Assembly: GCA_024291935.2 (NCBI GenBank)
Contig: CM044315.1
Location: forward strand, 74,754,385 to 74,818,384
Source: Okapia johnstoni
Lineage: Eukaryota > Chordata > Mammalia > Artiodactyla > Giraffidae
DNA: 64,000 bases
Direction of reading: 5' to 3'
Within the stretch, counting starts at the first letter, position 1; every line of letters begins with the position of its first letter. The translations under genes and the position numbers were made by a program. Under the pieces are notes generated by a model. That model did no database searches. It had not been told where the DNA came from and was given only the letters and a program-made list of their open reading frames with translations. Shown one piece after another: positions 33,225 to 43,719 of the stretch.

Positions 33225-33535
33225 CCCCACCCTCTGTGCCTGGATACGTGCTGCTCCCTCCGCCTGGCACACTATTCCTCTCCCTTCCCTGGCTTGCAGT
33301 TAGTCATTCCTCAAGACTCGGCTAGGGTATCCACTTCCCTCCGCAGTCTTCACTGTTTAGCCATCCCCTCCCCTTCTTCCCTAACTTAGATTTCCATCCC
33401 TCTGATCCTGTAGCACTTGTAAGACTAGTTAACCTCCATCAAATTCATTATCCCTTTCCCTTTCTTTGTGAGCCTCTGGAGGACTAGGGGCCTACCTAAC
33501 AAGGTATTTGGTAAAAAATTAAGTGCTCAGTAGAA
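33225..33535 (+). repeat. L2 3' portion
   Basis: GCTCCCTCCGCCTGGCACAC, TAGTCATTCCTCAAGACTCG, TTTGTGAGCCTCTGGAGGAC, AAGTGCTCAG. Confidence 0.6.
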
Positions 33536-33574
33536 CAGGGAAGAATGTGCAGGCATGAACTTAGGAACCACTTT

Positions 33575-33700
33575 TCATTCCTTAAACATTTACTTAACAC
33601 TTTCTTTGCCTCAAGCACAATGTTGTAGTATAGAGTATACAAAGATAAAGACCTGACCCTAGGCATAAGGGAGCTCACTGTCAAGTGAGGAAAAGAGAAG
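33575..33700 (-). repeat. L2-like fragment
   Basis: TTCCTTAAACATTTACTTAA, AGATAAAGACCTGACCCTAG, reverse L2 3'-end style. Confidence 0.4.
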
Positions 33701-33712
33701 TAAATAATGCAT

Positions 33713-34879
33713 CAGTTCAGTTCAGTTGCTCAGTCGTGTCTGACTCTTTGTGACCCCATGAATCGCAGCACACCAGGCCTCCCTGTCCATCACCAACTCC
33801 CAGAGTTTACCCTTTGTTGGCAAAGTAATGTCTCTGCTTTTAAATATGCTATCTAGGTTGGTCATAACCTTCCTTCCAAGGAGTAAGCGTCTTTTAATTT
33901 CATGGCTGCAATCACCATCAGCAGTGATTTTGGGGTCCCCCAAAATAAAGTCTGACACTGTTTCCACTGTTTCCCCATCTATTTCCCATGAAGTGATGGG
34001 ACCAGATGCCATGATCTTAGTTTTCTGAATGTTGAGCTTTAAGCCAACTTTTTCACTCTCCTCTTTCACTTTCATCAAGAGGCTCTTTAGTTCTTCACTT
34101 TCTGCCATAAGGGTGGTATCATCTGCATATCTGAGGTTATTGATATTTCTCCCAGCAATCTTGATTCCAGCTTGTGTTTCTTCCAGCCCAGCATTTCTCA
34201 TGATGTACTCTGCATAGAAATTAAATAAGTAGGGTGACAACATACAGCCTTGACGTACTCCTTTTCCTATTTGGAACCAGTCTGTTGTTCCATGTCCAGT
34301 TCTAACTGTTGCTTCCTGACCTACATACAGGTGTCTCAAGAGACAGGCCAGATGGTCTGGTATTCCCATCTCTTTCAGAATTGTCCACAGTTTATTGTGA
34401 TCCACACAGTCAAAGGCTTTGGCATAGTCAATAAAGCAGAAATAGATGTTTTTTCTGGAACTCTCTTGCTTTTTCGATGATTCAGAGGATGTTGGCAATT
34501 TGATCTCTGGTTCCTCTGCCTTTTCTAAAACCAGCTTGAACATCTGGAAGTTCATGGTTCACAAATTGCTGAAGCCTGGCTTGGAGAATTTTGAGCATTA
34601 CTTTACTAGTGTGTGAGATGAGTGCAATTGTGCAGTAGTTTGAGCATTCTTTGGCATTGCCTTTCTTTGGGATTGGAATGAAAACTGACCTTTTCTAGTC
34701 CTGTGGCCACTGCTGAGTTTTCCATATTTGCTGGCATATTGAGTGCAGCACTTTCACAGCATCATCTTTGAGAATCTGAAATAGCTCAACTGGAATTCCA
34801 TCACCTCCACTATCTTTGTTCGTAGTGATGCTTTCTAAGGCCCACTTGACTTCACATTCCAGGATGTCTGGCTCTAGGA
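33713..34879 (-). pseudogene. BovB LINE with internal deletion
   Basis: BovB (-) from tail (CAGTTCAGTTCAGTTGCTCA) to the upstream RT region. About 330 bp of the C-terminal part is missing at about 33809, where CCAACTCCCAGAGTTTACCC is joined to TTTGTTGGCAAAGTAATG. The deletion kept the frame, so 33722-34555 (277 codons) runs from RT motif FIDYAKAFDCVDH through YADD (34118-34129) to the element's C-terminus. The upstream RT part is in a different frame (34695-34883) and the endonuclease is missing. A dead copy; it ends about 0.6 kb before the CpG island. Confidence 0.88.
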
Positions 34880-35022
34880 GCATTGTAAATATTTGGACAC
34901 GAACACACAGGTGACTGTGGGGAGCAATTCAGTAAAGAATAAGGTTCTAGTTTGGTCTTAGAAGGTACTGATGATTAGCAGAAACGGGAAAGAGCACCCT
35001 AGGTTATTCTGAGAGATAGACT

Positions 35023-35217
35023 AGGCTTCCCAGGTGGCTCAGTGGTAAAGAATCTGCCTGCCAATGCAGGAGACACAGGTTCCATTCCTGAGTCAGGAGG
35101 ATCCCTGGAGAAGGAAATGGTGACTCATTCTAGTACTCTTGCCTGGGAAATTCCAAGGACAGAGGGGCCTGGCTACTGTCCATGGCATCTCAAGACTCCG
35201 ACACGATTTACCAACTA
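35023..35217 (+). repeat. Bov-tA SINE
   Basis: Head AGGCTTCCCAGGTGGCTCAG, body, tail (CTCCGACACGATTTACC). The nearest SINE upstream of the CpG island. Confidence 0.9.
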
Positions 35218-35655
35218 ACTGAGGAAAGTGAAGCCTTTGCTACAGTTGGGGGCTAGTGCTGATGTAGAGAGGCGAGGAGGCCGCCCCGTTAGTACTCCAC
35301 GTGTTTGGGGTGGGATGGGCACATAATTATTCTCAGGGCATTCCAGTTGAAGATACAAGTTATTCGCACCTTGATCAGGGCCAGGCACATGGTAGGGAGA
35401 AGCGCTGGGAAATTGAGAAATCTGTCCCCAACTCTCAAAGTTGAGCACCAACCACAGGAAAGCCAGCCCATTCAGCTTTTCTGTCAGCACGTGCACCTGC
35501 TTGCGCGGCATGAGAGCGCGACCCCAGAGGACCAGGTCCCCGGCGTCTCAGTGGCGGCCGAGCATGCTCAGTTGCCAGGACGCGGTGGCCTGGTTGCATG
35601 GAAAAGGCGCAGCGGAGTCCCAGCCCGGCAGAAACCCGGCAGGGGTTGGCTCCGA

Positions 35656-35667
35656 GGGGGCGGGGCC
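35656..35667 (+). promoter_or_regulatory. GC box (Sp1-type)
   Basis: GGGGGCGGGGCC, a perfect Sp/KLF box, about 215 bp before the candidate start codon. Confidence 0.6.
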
Positions 35668-35701
35668 TCGGACGCACGCTCTCTCCCAGCCCGCCCCCCC
35701 C

Positions 35702-35733
35702 CGCCACGCGCCACGCGCCACGCGCCACGCGCC
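35702..35733 (+). repeat. 7-bp tandem repeat in the promoter
   Basis: Four exact copies of CGCCACG (35702-35729) plus CGCC. Each unit brings a CpG pair at its joint, so length changes would alter CpG count and spacing between GC box and X-box. Confidence 0.9.
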
Positions 35734-35756
35734 GGCCGTCTACACGCCGGCTCCCC

Positions 35757-35770
35757 GTTACCCTGGCAAC
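35757..35770 (+). promoter_or_regulatory. RFX X-box
   Basis: GTTACC-CT-GGCAAC fits the X-box consensus GTNRCC(N0-3)RGYAAC at every defined base, with a 2-base spacer. RFX factors bind such sites in promoters of ciliary genes. It lies 112 bp before the candidate ATG, a typical distance. A single half-site GTTGCC is also at 35571-35576. Confidence 0.75.
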
Positions 35771-35881
35771 CGTCGCGCAGCGTCTTCCTGAGGGAGTTCC
35801 TGTCAGCCCGCGGATCCCATCGCCCGCTCCCCACTGCCCCGCAATTTTCGCGTGGGCTCAGAGGCGGAACGACCACAAAAA

Positions 35882-35915
35882 ATGGCGGAGCGGAGCCAGA
35901 CGGCGCCTGAGGCAG
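35882..35915 (+). CDS. AGBL4: Candidate first coding exon of AGBL4 (cytosolic carboxypeptidase 6)
   Basis: An ATG with strong context (A at -3, G at +4) in the CpG island opens MAERSQTAPEA plus the first base of a Gly codon, then a splice donor GCAG|GTCTGT at 35915/35916. The frame has a stop upstream at 35789-35791, and reading through the donor meets a stop at 35948, so the exon must be spliced. From memory, mammalian AGBL4/CCP6 begins almost identically (MAEGSQSAPEAG in human) with Gly next. CCP6 is an M14 zinc metallocarboxypeptidase that removes glutamate side chains or C-terminal glutamates from tubulin and other proteins. Its gene is very large, so the rest of the window would be intron 1. 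None of the catalytic domain is here. The match is short; I hold the gene name as likely, not proven. Confidence 0.62.
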
Positions 35916-36059
35916 GTCTGTGGGGGCGGTCGATCAGGGGGAAGCGCTGAGGAAGCACGGCGCTGTCTTGGGCCCCAGGGGACAGGGGACTTGGGCCTGG
36001 CGCTACTCCTGAAGAGGGGCCCCCTCTGTGTTTGCGGGGTGGAGTTATGACCTCGGGGT

Positions 36060-36837
36060 CAAGGGTCAAGGGAGGAGCGCACCCCTCTGAGTGTAGGGCA
36101 GAGGCCACGCAGTCCAGGCGTCGCAGGAGTGTATGAGAGTGTGTGCACTCTTTAGAGTGAACACTGGCTGAGAAAAGGCTGGGACCCCAGGGAAGACGGA
36201 CTCGCCTCCGGAGGGGCACCTGTGATGGGGGCTGATTGTAGGGGGTAGGCTGCGTCACGGGAGGGGTTGTATACAATCCCGTGGACTATGGGAGGGTCCT
36301 CTAAAGGGAGAGGGACTCTGATTCTGAGGAGGCAGGTTAAGTAGGAGGAGTGTTACTTTAGTTTCAGGCAGTGCCATGGAAGGGATATATGAGTATTTGT
36401 GCTTCAGGGTAGTGTAGTGACTGAGGGTCACCCCTGTCACAGAGAAAGTATGCAAATCCTCATATGAGTCCTTAAGAGGACAAGAGGCTTGAGGGGACAC
36501 CCAACCCTTCAAAACCCTACCAAAGGAGGCTGGAGCCTGAGTGTGGGTGTATATGGGGTCAGTAATCTTGAAGGTCATTCAGAATCACAAAGGGATGCAC
36601 ATTCACGTGTCTGTGGGTGGAAGCTAGTCTTTAAAGTGCAGGGAGGCTAACAGGCAAGGAGACCTAGGATTCTGTTCCTGAGGGGACTGCCTTGCAAATT
36701 TGGCTAGCTTGGAGAGATAATGACCTAAGCCTTACAGGGCCATAGAAGAGAGAAAGGGCTTTTACAATCCTGTGTATGTGGGAAGGGGTTTGTCCCTAAG
36801 AGGGATTGGGAAATGAGGAACTGGAGCATCAAAGTGA

Positions 36838-36889
<52 letters not shown>

Positions 36890-37145
36890 GAAAAGCAGTG
36901 GCTTTGGTGAAATGTGTGGTGGTGGGTGATGGAGTTGTATCCATAATTTTGTATATGTGTCCTGATTGGGTATTTTGGTTACAAGAGTGACCCACTTGAA
37001 TTATCCAGCCCTTTGGGGGTGGGGGAGGGAGGTTGTAGTTATGGTAAGACCATACAGTGACTGAAACTGGAATCTGTAAGAAGCCATCAAGAATCATTTA
37101 AGAAACCATTACCTCTTAAGACATGCATGGTTTGTCTTTCTTTCA
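36060..37145. other. Start of candidate intron 1
   Basis: Single-copy-looking, fairly G-rich sequence after the donor. No second exon seen. It contains a (TG)n run at 36841-36886 and a G-rich tract at 37014-37032. Confidence 0.5.
36841..36886. repeat. (GT)23 microsatellite
   Basis: Uninterrupted GT dinucleotide run about 0.95 kb after the candidate exon. Likely polymorphic. Confidence 0.97.
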
Positions 37146-37179
37146 TGGCATCTCTGTTCTTGTACCAAGTAATTCCTCT

Positions 37180-37530
37180 ACTTCTTTTATAGTTTAAGCT
37201 CCCTCAACTTGAACATGCTCATTCCCTTTTTCATACTCCACCCAACACATGTTTGAGTGCCAACTATTCTCTAGGCATCAAATTAAGCACTGAAAACTCC
37301 CTGCTTGTGATTCTCTTACCTTATTCTTTTTTCTTTCCTTCCATAGATTTACTGCCTTCACACATATAATTTAATCTATTTAGTATTTTTATTGCTTACT
37401 GCCTTATTCCTGTAGAATGTAGGATCCATGAAGGCAAGGGTTTGTGTTGTGTTTATTAATTCCACATTCCTAGAACCATACTTTGTGTAGTTATTAATAA
37501 ATATTTTTAAGATTAATGACTAAGTGACCT
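37180..37530 (+). repeat. L2 3' end
   Basis: TGTAGAATGTAGGATCCATG, AAGGCAAGGGTTTGTGTTG, ending ATTAATAAATATTTTTAAGA. Confidence 0.6.
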
Positions 37531-37534
37531 GATA

Positions 37535-38395
37535 TTGTCTAGATGTTCAAGGAGTTTCTCTGAGGAAGTAAAATTTTAGTTGAGATATAATAGAGATTGA
37601 ATAAATGAAGAGATGGGCAAAGAGTGGTCCGGGCAGAGGGAAACCATGTGCAAACACCCTAAGGTAGGAGGAAGCATGATGTATTATATTTAAGGAACTG
37701 AAAGGAGACAAGTGTGGCTGCACTTAGGGCAATAGGAAGACAAAAGAGGTAAGCTGAAACAGATCTTGCAGGGCCTTAAAGGCTAGGATAAGAATTTTGG
37801 TCAAAATTTCAAAAATGAAGGAAAGGGATTGAGAAATGTTTAAAAGGAAAAATTAATGAGACTTAGTGAAAGATGGTGGAGAAGGCAATGGCACCCCACT
37901 CCAGTACTCTTGCCTGGAGAATCCCATGGATGGAGGAGCCTGGTACCTACAGTCCATGAGGTCGCTAAGAATCGGACATGAGTGAATGACTTAACTTTCA
38001 CTTTTCCCTTCCATGCACTGGAGAAGGAAATGGCAACCCACTCCAGTATTCTTGCCTGGAGAATCCCAGGGACGGTGGAGCCTGGTGGGCTGCTGTCTAT
38101 GGGGTCTCACAGAGTCGGCCACTACTGAAGCGACTTGGCGGCAGCAGCAGCAGCAGCAGTGAAAGATGGAAATGTGGGGGAAGGATGTATCAAAGTGTAC
38201 TTCTAATTTTTAGTTTGTGCAGCTGAATAGTTGATGATGCCATTATGGAGATAGGGAGTCCTGAAAGGGATCTTGGCTGGGTTTGAGAGGGAAGATCATG
38301 TGTTTGGTTTTGGACAAATGGAATCTGAGGTATCTTTGAGTTATCCAATAAGTGGAGAGATTGGCAAGGCAGTTGAATATACAAGAAAAGTCTGG
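37535..38395 (-). repeat. L2-like fragment interrupted by Bov-A2
   Basis: GGCAGAGGGAAACCATGTGC, AAACACCCTAAGGTAGGAGG, AGATCTTGCAGGGCCTTAAA, and after the SINE GTGTTTGGTTTTGGACAAAT, GGCAAGGCAGTTGAATATAC. Ancient LINE-type remnant; the part after the SINE is less certain. Confidence 0.5.
37877..38157 (+). repeat. Bov-A2 dimer SINE
   Basis: Starts TGGAGAAGGCAATGGCACCC, ends in (GCA)n. Perfect 12-bp target duplication AGTGAAAGATGG at 37865-37876 and 38158-38169. Confidence 0.95.
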
Positions 38396-38644
38396 GGTAG
38401 CATGGAGTTAATTAGTGAAACCATGAGTATGGATGAAATTGCCTAAAGGGAGTGTAAAGAGTGTAAAGAGAAGCAGCTTGGGATGAAGTGTTGAGTAGTT
38501 ACAGTATTTCAGTGCATTCTAAAGAGACAGATTAAAGAGGACAGGCAGAAGAATGTTTGTGGCATATTCAACAGCTTGAATGCTGTCAAGTGATATAAAA
38601 AGGAAGACTGAAGAGCTAGATTTAGAGCATATTTAGCATAATTG

Positions 38645-39062
38645 TTGTTGTTGTTCAGTCACTCAGTTGTGTCTGGCTCTTGGTGACCCCTTGGACTGAA
38701 GCATGCCAGGCTTCCCCAGCCTTCACCATCTCTGGGAGCTTGCTCCAATTCATGTCCATTGAGTCGGTGGTGCCATTCAACCATCTTGTCCTCTGTTGTC
38801 CCCTTCTCCTGCCTTCAATCTTTCCCAGCATCAGCATCTTTTCTGAGTTAGCTCTTCTCATCAGGTGGCAAAAGTATTAGATTTTCAGCTTCAGCATCAG
38901 TCCTTCCAATGAATATACAGGGTTGATTTCCTTTAGGATTAACTGATTTGATCTCCATGCAGTCCAAGGGACTCTCAAGAATCTTCTCCAACACCACAGT
39001 TCAAAAGCAACAGTTCTTCAGCAATAAGCCTTATTTATGGTCCAACTCTCACATCCATACAT
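38645..39062 (-). repeat. BovB 3' fragment
   Basis: Tail (TTCAGTCACTCAGTTGTGTC) to ACTCTCACATCCATACATG. More diverged than its neighbours. No clear target duplication. Confidence 0.88.
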
Positions 39063-39311
39063 GTCCTTGATAAGGGGAAAGTGATGAAGGTATGAGCCAA
39101 ACTAACTTCTAAAGCACTAACTGGCTCAATCTTTGTTTCTTAAGTCAGACTCCTGAGAGAGAATCCAACTGACACACATTACCTTTTCCCACTAGACCAT
39201 GTTATAGATCACAAGCCAATGTAGGATTGATTGTCTTTGAATTGGGTGTCTGGCTATTGCTCCCTGGAGACACCTGGTACAAAATATGTATATCTGGTGA
39301 TTTCTCATCTC

Positions 39312-39500
39312 AAGAGCAGTAGCTGACATTTATGGAGTGTTTATGTGCCAGACATTGTACTAAGTGCTTTAAATGGTTTAATCTACTTCAACATCATAGC
39401 TACACTCTAAGGGATTATCTTTATTTAATGTGTGAAGAAGTTTTGGCACAGAGAAGTTAAACAACTTGCTCAATCTGCAAATAATTGATGTAAGATCATA
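39312..39500 (-). repeat. MIR
   Basis: GTAGCTGACATTTATGGAGT, ATGTGCCAGACATTGTACTA, AGTGCTTTAAATGG, GGCACAGAGAAGTTAAACAA. Confidence 0.7.
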
Positions 39501-39654
39501 GTTCTTTGGCTATTTTTGACATTATCTGAATTCATTACTTCACCTTCTGTTTGTATTGCAACATATTGCATGCTGATGAAATAATAGCCATGATGAAAAT
39601 TCCTTCCCTCCAGGAAACATGCCAAGCTAAGCATACATTAACAAAGTGAAGTGG

Positions 39655-39840
39655 TGAGAACTGGGGCTCAAATCCTTGTTTAAATCATGTTTCTGTAACT
39701 TATTAGATGTGGACCTCAGATTCAAAATTTCTGATCTTAAAGTTTCCTCGTCTGTAAAATGTGGATGATATTTGCAGTATAGTTGTGTATGGTAGAGATA
39801 ATATATATGAAGGGCCCAGTAAATGGTATTTCCTTAATTC
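39655..39840 (+). repeat. MIR
   Basis: GGGGCTCAAATCCTTGTTTA, GTTTCCTCGTCTGTAAAATG, AGGGCCCAGTAAATGG. Confidence 0.55.
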
Positions 39841-39881
39841 TGCTGAAGTTTGAATACAAAAACTCACATGTTTTATATATA

Positions 39882-39916
39882 TGTGTGTGTGTGTCTGTGT
39901 GTGTGTGTGTGTGTGT

Positions 39917-39956
<40 letters not shown>
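39882..39956. repeat. (TG)n microsatellite
   Basis: TG repeat with two CTG interruptions, ending at the 5' target duplication of the next BovB. Confidence 0.93.
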
Positions 39957-39960
<4 letters not shown>

Positions 39961-39968
39961 TACATATA

Positions 39969-41974
39969 TGGTGGAAGTGAGAAATAGATTTAAGGGACTA
40001 GATCTGATAGAGTGCCTGATGAACTATGGATGGAGGTTTGTGACATTGTACAGGAGACAGGGAGCAAGACCATGCCTAAGAAAAAGAAATGCAAAAAAGC
40101 AACATGGCTGTCTGAGGAGGACTTACAAATAGCTGTGAAAAGAGGAGAAGCCAAAAGTAAAGGAGAAAGGGAAAGATATACCCATTTGAATGCAGTGTTC
40201 CAAAGAATAGCAAGGAGAGATAAGAAAGCCTTCCTCAATGATCAGTGCAAAGAAACAGAGGAAAACAATAGAATGGGAAAGACTAGAGATCTCTTCAAGA
40301 AAATTAGAGATACCAAGGGAACATTACATGCAAAGGTGGGCTCAATAAAGGACAGAAATGGTATGGTGGCAGGAATACACAGAAGAACTGTACAAGAAAG
40401 ATCTTCACGACCCAGATAATCATGATGGTGTGATCACTCATCTAGAGCCAGACATCCTGGAATGTGAAGTCAAGTGGGCCTTAGGAAGCATCACTATGAA
40501 CAAAGCTAGTGGAGGTGATGGAATTCCAGTTGAGCTATTTCAAATCCTAAAAGATGATGATGTGAAAGTGCTTCACTCACTATGCCAGTAAATTTGGAAA
40601 ATGCAGCAGTGGCCACAGGACTGGAAAAGGTCAGTTTTCATTCCAATCCCAAAGAAAGGCAATGCCAAAGAATGCTCAAACTACCGCACAATTGCATGCA
40701 TCTCACACACTAGCAAAGTAATGCTCAAAATTCTCCAAGCCAGGCTTCAGCAATACGTGAACCGTGAAATTCCAGATGTTCAAGCTGGTTTTAGAAAAGG
40801 CAGAGGACCAGAGATCAAATTGGCAACATCTGTTAGATCATCAAAAAAGCAAGAGAGTTCCAGAAAAACATCTATTTCTGCTTCATTGACTATGCCAAAG
40901 CCTTTGACTGTGTGGATCACAACAAACTGTGGAAAATTCTGAAAGAGATGGGCATACCAGACCACCTGACCTGCCTCTTGAGAAATCTGTGTGCAGATCA
41001 AGAAGCAACAGTTAGAACTGGACATGGAGCAACAGACTTGTTCCAAATCAGGAAAGGAGTACGTCAAGGCTGTATATTGTTACCCTGCTTATTTAACTTC
41101 TATGCAGAGTACATCATGAGAAACGCTGGGCTGGGTAAAGCACAAGCTGGAATCAAGATTGCCGGGGGAAATATCAATAACCTCAGATATGCAGATGACA
41201 CCACTCTTATGGCAGGAAGGGAAGAAGAACTAAAGAGCTTTTTGATGAATGTGAAAGAGGAGAGTGAAAACGTTGGCTTAAATCTCAACATTCAGAAAAC
41301 TAAGGTCATGGCATTCAGTCCCATCACTTCACGGCAAATAGATGGAGAAACAGTGGAAACAGTGGCAGACTTTATTTTTCTGGGCTCCAAAATCACTGCA
41401 GATGGTGACTGCAGCCATGAAATAAAAAGACATTTACTCCTTGGAAGGAAAGTTACTACCAGCCTAGAGAGCATATTAAAAAGCAGAGACATTACTTTGC
41501 CAACAAAGATCCGTCTAGTCAAGGCTATGGTTTTTCCAATAGTCATGTATGGAAGTGAGAGTTGGATGGTGAATAAAGCTGAGTGCCGAAGAATTGATGC
41601 TTTTGAACTGTGGTGTTGGAGAAGACTCTTGAGAGTCCCTTGGACTGCAAGGAGATCCAACCAGTCCATCCTAAAGGAGATCCTTCCTGGGTGTTCTTTG
41701 GAAGGACTGATGTTGAAGCTGAAACTCCAATTCTTTGGCCACCTGATGCGAAGAGCTGACTGATTAGAAAAGACCCTGATGCTGGCAAAAATTGAAGGCA
41801 GGAGGAGAAAGGGACAACAGAGGATGAGATGGTTGGGTGGCATCACTGACTTAATGGCCATGAGTTTGAGTAAACTCCAGGAGTTGGTGATGGACACGGA
41901 GGCCTGACGTGCTACAGTCCATGGGGTCACCAAGAGTCAGACGTGACTAAGTGACCGAACTAAACTGAACTGAT
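39969..41974 (+). pseudogene. BovB LINE, 2.0 kb, 5'-truncated
   Basis: Linker and RT regions of BovB with the tail GAACTAAACTGAACTGAT. Target duplication GTACTTTACATATA (39955-39968) and GTACTATACAAATA (41975-41988), 12 of 14 matching. YADD is intact at 41188-41199. Breaks: roughly 30 bp missing near 40361 in the linker, a stop near 40590, a lost base near 40807 in the RT-2a region that shifts frame, and a TGA at 41761. Frames left: 40012-40419, 40358-40591, 40601-40942, 40912-41763 (283 codons, with RT motifs 3 to 6 and the C-terminal region). No endonuclease. Inserted in the candidate AGBL4 intron in sense orientation. Confidence 0.9.
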
Positions 41975-42222
41975 GTACTATACAAATAAAAACACACTTT
42001 AAACATACAGTGAATAATATGAGGCATTTCTTTTCATTTTTCTTCATTAGCATAATTGATTTTGTATCAGGAGAATGGCAGACATCAAGTTTTGGAAAAT
42101 ATAGAATTGTTAGCCAAATTGTGTGTGGTGGGACAAGTCTCTGTATGAGGTGAATTTTGAGGAATTTCCTGGAGGAGTGAAGAGATACATACTTTTTTAA
42201 AGCTTGTGGTTGTCTCCATAAG

Positions 42223-42410
42223 GGGCTTTCTTGGTGGCTCAGACAGTAAAGAATCTGTCTGCAATGCAGGAGACTGTGATTCAGTCCCTGGGTTGGGAAA
42301 ATCCATTGCTATGCACTCCATTATTCTTGCCTAGGGAATCCGTCTGGCAGGCTATAGTCCACAGGGCTGCAAAGAGTAAGACGTGATTGAGTGACTAAGC
42401 ACACACACAG
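42223..42410 (+). repeat. Bov-tA SINE
   Basis: Head GGGCTTTCTTGGTGGCTCAG, body, tail ending (CA)n. Target duplication CTCCATAAG (42214-42222) and CTCTATAAG (42411-42419). Confidence 0.9.
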
Positions 42411-42424
42411 CTCTATAAGATGGT

Positions 42425-43700
42425 CAGATTTGCAGAAGGAATTTTCTTCTTGTAAATATTATACTTTAAAATAAGGACATTGTTTAGGATTTTTCCTTTT
42501 ATCCAAAAATTTGACTATTAACAACACTACAAAAGATACTTATTGCTAACTAAATGTAGAGGTATTAGTCTCAGGCTAGATTGTACCTGCTTCAGTTTCT
42601 CAGAGTCTTCTGTCTTTCTGGCTATCATTAAGAAAGCTTTTGTTCTAAATAAATTGGTTTATTTAAAAGCTAAAATAATTGGTTTTCTTTTATTGCCAAG
42701 TTTGTTGGTTTTTTTATGGAGGCCCATGTAGAGCAGAAATTTTAGAATGATGCAGTCTGTTAAAGTGACCTGAACCTTGATCACTTTTTCTGTGAACAAA
42801 ATGGGTCTTTTTTTAAAAAGCAGCTTTACATGATCTGAAATTATCTATAGACAGAATCTTGAAATTTTAAAAACCCTTAGAAATGAGAATAATGTTTTCT
42901 ATCTTTTTTTAATAGTTGGGCAAAATATTTAAGTTTTTTTGACTTTAGTTTCCTTGTTTGTAAATTTGGGATAGTAACACCTACTTTTCAGTTAGAGATA
43001 CTATATGGAAAGTGCAGAATGTTTATACCCTCAAAGAAATGGTAGCTTAGTTGGTGAGTGCACATGTATGTGTGTGTGTATGTGTTTGTGTGCCTTTTCC
43101 TAAAGACTTACTAGTAAAATCACCTTTAAAAGAAGAGGAAATCCAGGCCTACAGTCTCTTATAGGGCAGCCTTGCATGCAAATATATTTCAGAATTCAGA
43201 TTTTTTTTTTATTATGGAAAGGCAGTACTGTCTTATGTAATGACTTATGTACCTATGCATTTCTTATGTACTGTTTGTTACAGAACACTTTCAGTGAAGT
43301 ATGGGAGAGTGCCCTATAATCAAACACATTAATCACATTCACACTAATTGAATTAAAGTTATGAATAGCTTCACATCAATTTAAGTTTTACTAACAGATT
43401 AGTTTTGGCACTAAAGTTGTGAACAAAAATTACTATTTTTAGAGACTCAAAGATTTTGGAATTATTGACGAGGGACTGTGGACTGATATAATTTTATCTT
43501 TTTTAAGAAAAAAATTTAAAACTTCATATTTTTTGTCACGTTTTTATCTTTTGTAACATCATTGTGCTGAGCTTTATGAAAAATCCCAAAAATTTTGGAA
43601 CAGAAAACGCCTTTTGTTTCCATGATGTTTATGTGCTTATTTCTTCTAAGGAGCTCTGATATTACCTGTATTTCTGAGATCTATGAATGTTGCATTTGGC
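42425..43700. other. Unassigned AT-rich intronic stretch
   Basis: No gene. A weak forward MIR may lie at 42915-43040 (GACTTTAGTTTCCTTGTTTG) and a TG-rich patch at 43062-43092. Confidence 0.45.
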
Positions 43701-43719
43701 TTCAGTTTCAGTATCTTGG

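Larger units (their letters stand above)
35500..36060. other. CpG island
   Basis: Sharp rise in GC and CpG compared with the AT-rich surroundings, with no BovB or SINE inside. CpG density stays raised to about 36.25 kb. Contains a C9 run near 35694-35702, a GC box, an X-box, a 7-bp tandem repeat, and a 10-bp palindrome GAGCATGCTC at 35560-35569 that fits the p53 half-site consensus (only one half-site seen). No TATA box is evident. Several long GC-rich frames on both strands are composition effects. Confidence 0.9.

Noticed and set aside
35560..35569. p53 response element
   Set aside because: Only one half-site (GAGCATGCTC) is present; a second half-site at proper spacing was not found.
35702..35733. 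CRISPR-like short repeats
   Set aside because: A direct 7-bp tandem repeat without spacers, in a mammalian CpG island.
35305..36276. Long GC-rich frames on both strands (up to 201 codons) as proteins
   Set aside because: Low stop density is expected at this GC content; they overlap each other and the promoter, and lack motifs.
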